Origin: Nelumbo lutea | Taxonomy: Eukaryota > Streptophyta > Magnoliopsida > Proteales > Nelumbonaceae | Direction: 5' to 3' | DNA: 64,000 nt | Assembly (NCBI GenBank): GCA_022828595.1 | Contig: JAKGHH010000004.1 | Span: forward strand, 79,574,270 to 79,638,269 | Shown: piece after piece, positions 11,853 to 20,800 of the stretch | Layout of the letters: each line of letters starts with the position of its first letter | How positions within the stretch are numbered: the stretch's first letter is position 1 | Notes under the pieces: generated by a model | Told to the model about the DNA's origin: nothing | The model's database searches: none | Seen by the model: only the letters and a program-made list of their open reading frames with translations | Position numbers and translations under genes: made by a program

Positions 11853-14800
11853 CATTCACAAAAAGAACTGGAAAACAGGAGAACTATCTGGAAAATACAA
11901 AAGACAGATGCCCCTATTTGAGCACTAGGCAAGCATATTCACCAGGATACACGGTGTTTCAATATGGATCTCCTAACAAGGAGAAAAGCATATAAAAATG
12001 TACACATTCACCAGTTTTTCTCCTCCAGAGACAACATGGGAACAGGATATATGATGTTCCAACATGGATCTCCTAACAAGAAGAAAAATCATATAAAATG
12101 TATGACTCAGAGCTTGAAATAGATAAAAACCAAGCACTCTAGGTGTTTCCATTATTAACATGAATCCATAATCATAAGATTATAGTGTAAAACAGAACCT
12201 GCAATAAGGTTCTTGAGATTCCCATTATAGATTATTGATAAATCTAGTGACTTGAAAGGGCAACCCATAGAGAACCAGATTTTGGATATTTGTACACGGC
12301 AGCTCCATTGTCATCTTTGCGAGTTCAACAAACACAAACTCGTATTCATAACTTGTGTTTATTTTCTGGTGGAGAGAGAGGGAGGGAGAGGAGGGACGTC
12401 CAATGTGTATAAATTTGAACTCACATTCATCTCCACATCTACAACAGGCTCGACAACATACTCAGGAACTCTTGAATACCACCCCGGATCTTCTTCCTAC
12501 TCAAACCAATGATACAAAAACAGTCAGCTATTGGAGAGTCTAAAATACATTGCAACAAAATGAATCTTAACTTTCTGTACCTCCAGGATTTTCACAAAAA
12601 GGCGCATCGCCTCTGTTGAAGCCATGTTTCCAAGCCCATTCCAACTATAGCAACAGAAACATCTTTCAGAATTCAATAATTAAGAAAATAAAAAAAAATG
12701 ATGAAGGAATTAGACACATAATGATTGCAGATATAAAAACACATGAAGATTAATTGATCAATGGAACCTTAAGTGTAAATAGACATGATTCCTTTCCTTC
12801 TTTTACTTTAAAACCAATGCTCTTTATACAAGTGTCAGATAAAAGTTTCTATGGTACAGCTTGATGAAGAAATTATATAAAGACATTATGGTTATCAAAT
12901 TCATTTAAAAATAAAAGTTAAGGAAGAATTAAAGAAAACACCACCTAGACTCAGTAGATAATTTTTCTAACCTTTTCTTATCAGTATTCTCAAAACCTCA
13001 TTTGTTAACATGTCAGATGAGATCAACTGCAGCTTCTTGTAGTAATAAAATTATGTCCATGAAAAAAGTTCCAAACATACAATTATTTTGCATGTAAGCC
13101 AATAAAATTCTAGGAGATTATCAGAAAGGCATCTGGGAAGAGGTGTTTATGTTGTTCCTATAACCACTCTACCAGTATAATATGTGGGTAAAATAAGCTA
13201 TGAGAATGTCTTGGACTAGAATATACTCTAAGGTATATTAGGAGGAAAAAAATCATGTATAAAACAGAAGCGCTGTCGGAGTTGCAGAGCAGAGTGCAAC
13301 TTTAGAACTTGCAACAAGGTATTCCTAAAAAGAGGTTCAGGATGATGAGATTTAAATAATGGTTACAAAGGACCATTAAGCTGTTTGCATGAGAAGGAAT
13401 ACTAGGTTTTTACCTTGGGGAGAAGAGTCATAAACCCAAGTACAGGTATTTTATCAGCACTAGAGGCCAGTGAAGATTCTCAAAATCAGATTAAGGCTTG
13501 TTATGGGACAACCTCAGTTTGAGTTTGGTAATTTGTTAAGCAGGAAGCAGATAGGTATACTTCTAGCATACGTTTTGGGGAACCTGGCAAAAAAGGTTTG
13601 GAATTTTGATTTTGAGATAAATTTCAATGCTTCAATGGAATCCTCCCAATTGCCTTTACACCCCACACCCCAAAAGAAAAAAGTTGAATTTCCATAAAGC
13701 TGAATTTGATGGCTGCAGTTTGGGAAACACAGAAAGATCCGGAATAGGGGAAGCCTTTAGAAACAGCGAAGTAAGCATATTGGCCCTATATTCAAGATCG
13801 ATAGGACATTGGAACTCAATTAGAGCAGAGTTGATGGCAGTTCTACATGGGCTGAGGCTTGCTTCATCCTTGGTAACAGAAACTCGAGAGGTAGAAGGGG
13901 ACTCAAAATGTAGTTTGCTGGTCAAGTGGTTATGCAAGAAGAAGACAGGTCCATGGAACAAAACTAAGAACTATCTATAAATGAACTCCAAAATCGGCCA
14001 ATAGGCTAGCAGATGGGCTAGTTTAGGCAAGGTGCTAATAGGTATTGGTTGTGTTGGGGTTTGATGCCCAAAGAAAGCAATGGGGTGGCTAGCATGGATT
14101 ACGGTGCTAGGTACAATGATATACGTACCATTCTTTCATCCATATCAATAAAAATTGAACTTTTAATGATCAAAAAAATTCAAGGCATCAAAAAATGAAT
14201 AAAAGCTACATGAGATCCAGATGAAGTCAAAGTTGTAAAAGATGGAACCACCTTACTACTGGTGTAACTGATCTGGTTATTTAGACCACAAAGGGAGAGT
14301 GAGAGCCAATATTTGTTGCTAAATCCCTAGACAATATTCCAGAGGATTGACTTGCTATACTTGGGGACATGTCGGGTGTCCAGGAAAATCAATCTGTGAG
14401 CAATGGTGCAGATCAGGATAAACTTACACAAGTCTCGAAACAATGCAAGGCAGAGCAGAGGTTGGCACAAAGGTATTCAACAAAATGCTGATAGGGGCTC
14501 AGAGAAGGAATAGGAAGATCAAGCAAAGGAAGGTAATCAGAAGCTTTCTAACACAAAATCCAAGATATGATGGAAATGGAACAAGAAAATGAAAAAGAAT
14601 GTGATGATGAAAGGTTGTATTTTCCTTAGCCTTAGCCAAGGGTAAACCAATGGAGTCATGACAATCAAGAGAATGGAATCCATGACAATGTGAACTTCCT
14701 TTTTAGTAGATCTTGTCGTTACAAAGCTTATGGCCAGTCCTGCAAAGAAAGGTGATCCTATGGATGAGAACCCAATTGAAAAAATATTTACCCAATGAGA

Positions 14801-17800
14801 CAAATGGCTCAAATTAGGATTGGGTGACAGTGGAAAGCAAGATGAAGAAAAATAACTCTAAATCCAAGAGTATCCAGGAGATACCTCAATCAGGAAATGT
14901 TCGTAAATCCTCTAGAATAAACAAAGGTTACCACCCCCGTTACTCTTAAGTTACTTTTGTTCTTTTGTTTGTTTAGCTTTTCCTTTGTATCAAGCTCCGA
15001 CTCCTATTTTTGTTTCAAGGGTAAGGTCTCATGTCCCCCTCCCCCTCCTTTTAATTATTAATAAATTTTTCTTTTCTTTTAAAAGACAAAAAAAGTATAA
15101 TTATAACATAAATTTCAGTCTTCTAATCTCTTTCTTGTAACACTCAACTCAACTCAAATAAGCCTTGTCCAAACTAAATGGGAATGACTTCATGAATCCT
15201 ATTCCAGCATTCTGCTCTGTTCAGTGCCATATCCATTGTTAAGTTTTAGGCCTTTAAATCATTTCTCATTCCTTCAACCAAATCTCCTTTTGGTATGCCT
15301 CTAGCCCTTCAGGACCCTTCATCATGTAACAGATCACTTCCTTTTTTTTATCAGTAACAGTAAAACTTATTTCATTAAATACAAGAAAAAAATGGTTGAA
15401 TTACATATAGTACAAGAATGCCCAACATTCAATTAGTGAGGCTGGCCCCTGCCCCTGTCATTCTAGTACCCCCAAAAAAATTGTTTTCTATGTACTCCTT
15501 ATCTGGCCATGGCATCTTCCACCACATTTAATTCTTTTAAATCATTCCAGTGCTGCCATGGTCCTTCATTGTTATATTTGAGCTACTTTATCACCACCTT
15601 TGAGTCACCTTCCACAACTAGTTTCTCAGGGTTTAGGTTCTTACTAATCTGAAGCCTTGCAATGCAGCTTTCAGTTCAGCCTTGATAGAATTTCATTTCC
15701 CAATGGGGCCTGAATACAGGACAAGAATATTCCCTCTTGTGGTCGATAAAAACCCCCCCAGTTCCCAACTCTCCGGTGTTTACCCAAACTATACCTGTCA
15801 AAGTTATTTTACTTTTCCTTCATTTGGTGGAGCCCAATGCACTGAGATCAAATCCCTACAGGTACTAGTAGCTGCAGCTGTACACCACCCTCTAATCAAA
15901 TCTTTTTTTAACGATAAAGATAAAAAAATATTAAAAATAAAAAGGAAAAGAAATACATTTGAGGTGATAAGATATCACCAAGAAACAATAACAGCCCCAT
16001 ACACCCAAGATGTCCCAAATACCCCACAGCTTACAAACATGAAAACCCGACCAATCTGAGTGAAGTACCCAGGAACCAATCCAAAGCAGATCCCCATTGA
16101 AACAAAGACCACGGGCCCATCAGCTGACCCAAATCAAAACCCCTTCCTGAAACACCACCCTCAGTCTTCATCCGTGAGAATATCCTCCTGGGCTGAGGCA
16201 TCCTCATCCCATCCCTTAGTTCCTTTCGGATGGACTTTTTTCTTCAATTTCTCTTCCTTTTTTCTCTTCTCAAATTCCTCAAAGGCCATCCTAGCAAACC
16301 CCTCACCACCCCAGAAAAACAGACCCAGGCTTTTCCCAATCGTAACCTCTCTATCCACTATTTTCTAGAGAGCTGCATAGCCTGCATCACCTGAATCTCT
16401 GTCAATAATATCACAACTCTACTGCAACCTGTTCTCATCAGGGTCAGACACAACACCGCTCAGCTTGTTCTCCTGATGTTCCTTCACCAAAAGGGGGACC
16501 AATGACTGAACTTGCTTCATTGCCCCCCTATGATCAATACCAAGTATCCCCTTGCCTCTCTCTTTTCCTCCCGTACACCCCTTTGCATTTCTTTTAGGTC
16601 CTGCCCCCACCAAGCTGAGTTTTTAGCTTTGAAAAAAGCTATCACATGTACAATGTTATGGTTTCTCAAATTACTTAATTTCTTGCAGATTATCCCATTA
16701 GTCTGTTCCTCCTCCTTCCCCTCAAGTTTGCTTCCTCAACCCAAATCAACACCCAACCTATCAACCTTTATCTCCTCGTAATGCATACGATCCTTGAGAA
16801 AGTTTTCGCCTTTCCCTTCAATGGATTCATCACCATCTGAAACTCCCTTTCCTCCAACCTCACCTTTACTTTCCAGTTCAACATTGGCACTAACACTCCT
16901 TTTCCAAACTGCCTCCTCCCCCCCTTCCAACCTCTCTGATTCCGCAGAGACAAGCTCTTCTGGAGCCATCAGATTTGGTTTTCCAGGTTCACATCTAACC
17001 TCTAGGGGAATCAAAACTGTAACCCCGGGTTTGGAGGAGCGACGAATCCATTGGGATCCCTACTAACCCGAGAAAAATGTCCAGCATCGCCAGTCACGGG
17101 AGAATGAGTGTAGTCGTCAAAAGTCACTAGTGCTCCACCTATGATCCTCTTCCGACCTTTTTCAAACTTGGCAATCACCTAGATCCATCTTTCTCCCTTT
17201 CTTTCTCTAGCCTCAGTCGAGATTCTCCTTCCTGTTATTCCACTCCTTTTAAAATTTGGTCTGTTAAGCCCGGGATACTTTTTCTTGCCGAATTTCCTTC
17301 TCTTGAACTGATTCTCCTTCCTGCAACTGTGCTTTTCGGCGTTGCAAACTTGAGCTTCCTTCGACATTTCTTTTGGGCAAGACAAGATCTTTTTTTTTTT
17401 GTTTTTTTATCAATAACCAAGAATTTCATTAAGATTAAATAAGAAGTATACATACAAGCAGAGGGAAGTAAGCTATCTTAACTCCCTTGCAACCAACAAA
17501 CAAAATTATAGGATTAGAAATGAGCCCAAAACAAAGAATCCCTAATCACCCCTTTCTTTGCTAACCCATTCGCAAATTACTTAGCAGATCTCTTCACCCA
17601 ACTGAATTTTATCTCATTTGCTAGCCATTTAAATTTTTTCCTTTCGTTGTTGTAATTCCACATAGCAGTCTTGTCTCCTTAGCCATCTTATTACCACCTC
17701 CAAGTCCCTTTCAATTATCAGTCTCCTAATGTTCAACTCCCTTGCTCTTTGAACTGCCTCCAATGCCGCCAAGACCTCAGCCCTTGGAGAGTCACCCTCT

Positions 17801-20800
17801 CCAATAGGGCCAGAATAGATAGCTGAAACAATCCCCTCCTCATCCCTGAATACTCCCCCAATACCTGACAAACCTGGGTTTCCAAGGCTGTTGCCATCAA
17901 AATTCAGTTTTAGGAAGCCTAATGGGGGAGGTCTCCAAGCCTGGGCAGAACTTGCTATCTCTTTCCAACTTCTCAATAGGTCATCCACAGTGAAGTCTAT
18001 TATGAATAAATCCAAAGATTTCACCCAATGTGCCACCCTAATATGAATCAACTCAATTAGGTTATCAATGTTTCTTTCATGTTCTGAAATTTTTCTTGAG
18101 TTTCTTTCTTCCCATAAGGTCCAACACACTGCAGCCCTCAGACGCCTCCACATGATCCTTCCTCTTTTCATTGACCAACTGAAGAAGAGTAAAACAAACT
18201 TTGTACATTCATTGGGGGCTTCCAAGTAGGGGTATCAAAGGACCGGTTTCGGGTTGGACTCCGTCCAAATCAAAATCCATTTGGACGAATAGGGCGGACC
18301 AATAAGACATATTGAATTTGGACAGACTGGACGGACCAATATGACATATTGGATTGGACTTGGTTCGTCCATAAAAAATTTATATTGGATTGAGCCAATA
18401 TCTGGTCCATTGATAGAAGATAACAACATAGGTGTCAATGGACCAAGTTTGAGTTGAAACCAATCTAAATTAACAGGAATTTGAACAGATTGGACAGTCT
18501 TTGGACTAGTCCAAAATATTCATTGGACTGGATTGGACCAGGTCCATTTGTAATGGACTCACATTGGATTGGACCGGATCGGACCAAATCCAATCCAGTT
18601 GACACCCCTAGTTCCAAGTACACCCAAAAAGTGAGAAAACCCACTCCCATACAGTTTTAGCATAGTGGCAAGATACCAAAAGGTGGTAACCAAATTTCCC
18701 ATCTGCCTTGCAAAGAATACACCTATGCGAGGATAACAAGTCTTGGGTCTCTTTCTTTGAAGCAGATCACTTGTGTTGATTCTTTCCGTGAAAGTTTCCC
18801 AACAAAAACTCCCAACCTGAGGAGGAATGGGCTTGCACCATACCTCTTTAACAGGGAAAGACAAACCAGGAGGAGCAGGTTGCTAAGTGAAGATTTTGAA
18901 TAGAGATGCACAAGAAAAAGAGTCTGAGGGTGAGGAGGTCCAAAATCTGTTGTCCTCCTTTGATGGATCCAAGAAAATGTTTCCAAGGATGGCCAGAAGG
19001 TTCAAAATGTTACCTAAATCTGTATCCCTGATAACCCTTCTCAATCCCAAATTCCACCCAAATCCTGAAGCAAAATCAGAAGGAACTAAGAAGGAAAAAA
19101 TGGTTTCATTTTTCAAGTCAGAGAGAGCATACAAAGAAGGGAACTGGTACATTAAGGGAGTATTCCCCACCCAAGTTTGTCTCAAAATTTAATGAGGTTT
19201 CCTGAGTTCAAATCATACCTAACCCAAGGGGAGAAAACTAACAAACTGGAAAAGCTGATGAGGGACTTTTTGTGGGAGCTAGGAGAGGAAAAGAGGGACC
19301 ATAGGGTGGTGTGGGAGGTGGTTACTAGTAGAAGGTCGTGGATGGCTTTCCACGGAGAAGTACTAGTAGTCCTTGCTAGAATTACAAAATCCCACCCACT
19401 GTCCTCCCAACCATGAATGCCAGCCACTATCTTTGCCCACAACTGATCCTTCTCTAAAGGGAACCTCCATAACCACTTCCCCAATAAAGCCGTATTTTTT
19501 TTTCTTATATTTCCAATCCAAGACCTTGTTTCTTACTTCTAGTAACCACCTCCCACGCCACCCTATGGTCCCTCTTTTCCTCTCCTGGATCCCACAAAAA
19601 GTCCATCGTCAACTTTTCCAGATTGTTAGAGACCTCTGTTGGGACCTAGAATACTAACAAAAAATAGACAGGTAGATTAGCTAGTGTAGACCTAATCAAT
19701 GTGATCCTTCCTCGCAAAGAGAAATAATTCTTCTTCCAAGAAGCAAGTCCTTTCTCAAATCTTTCCACCACCGGAATCTAGAAGCTTGCTTTCCTGGGGT
19801 TATCTCCTAGGGGAAGGCCAAGTACTGTACAGGCCACTCCAAAATTGCACACCCTAGAGTATCTGCATACTAATCTCCCTTCTCTCCACACTCACTCCCA
19901 TTATGCAACTTTTCTCCAAGTTCATCTTAAGATTTGGCATTTGCTCAAACAATTGTATCACTGATTTCAAGTTCCTAATCCAACTCATGTTCCCACCTTC
20001 ACAGAGAAGTATTCTGTCACCAATGGTGGGCAAGACAAGATCTTCATGCAAGTACCCTATTCAAAGGTAGCCAATGGCGGTCGTGTGTCGCGACCCTTTA
20101 ACTCACCTATGATTCCTGGAAGTGGTTCACCTAATCCCACATGCTCTAAATGCCCATAGATCCCTTCTTGTATTGGTAGGGGAGACACAGCATTAGCAAC
20201 TATATTTGAACAGATGCATAAAAAAAGCTTCAACAACTTTTAAGGCTTTGATCTAATAGGCAGCTTTTGTATGGATACTTTCCTTGATTGATTTTAAAGT
20301 TCTTGTCCTGTCTTTGAAGATTCTATTGTTCCTATCTTCCCAAATTGTCCATAAAGATGTAACCTGATTCATCCCAACATGATTCTCCCTCTCATGGTGG
20401 GAGAAAGAGAGAGGGATCCCTTGAAAAGGGATTCATGGTTGTCAGACTCTCTCCACCTGCCACCAAAAATGATCAAAAGCCCACTCCCAAAAGCTAGTTG
20501 CTAGCTGACAGGAGATTAATAGACGGCATATTGATTCTAACTTGCAAGGCACAAAGATCAAGCATGAGGTGACAAACACCAAAAAGGCCTTCTTGTTTGT
20601 AACAGATCACTTTTTTCTTGTGATACTCCCCTAATTCTTTTGGTATAAATATTGTAACTACTTGCCTAAATCATGTGATTATGGAAACCTTGTCCATGGT
20701 GTTGATAGATGTAAGGGGAATAATGTTATATTGTAGCACTTCACGCAATAGTTTAAAGGCATTGTAGTCATTGTACTATCTCTCATTATCCTTTTCCATT

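Larger units (their letters stand above)
17392..20027 (-). mobile_element. LINE nested in the LINE complex, 5'-truncated in RT
   Basis: It is flanked by a perfect 17-bp duplication GGGCAAGACAAGATCTT (17375-17391 and 20028-20044). It starts on the plus strand with a long T-run and ATCAATAACC. From 20027 downwards the minus strand gives the end of the RT (degenerate FADD region, IGDRILLCEGGNMSWIRNLK), the zinc-binding region near 18640-19185 (WCKPIPPQVGSFCWETF) and RNase H at 17629-18225. A hAT-like MITE interrupts it at 18227, and an inverted duplication lies at 19235-19640. Confidence 0.88.
15340..20598 (-). mobile_element. Outer LINE insertion in intron 2 with two further LINEs nested in it
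   Basis: A perfect 14-bp duplication GTAACAGATCACTT is found at 15326-15339 and 20599-20612. The left end starts with the T-run and ATCAGTAACAG of a reversed LINE tail and, at 15480-15850, holds a decayed RNase H (NILVLYSGPIGK, IKAELKAALQGF on the minus strand). The right part (20100-20598) holds the zinc-binding region (LWTIWEDRNNRIF). The two halves are in the right order for one 5'-truncated LINE split by later insertions. Confidence 0.8.

Noticed and set aside
16736..17385. Open frames on the minus strand as a host gene
   Set aside because: They lie between LINE ends, are broken, and fit a LINE first ORF better. There is no host-like exon structure.
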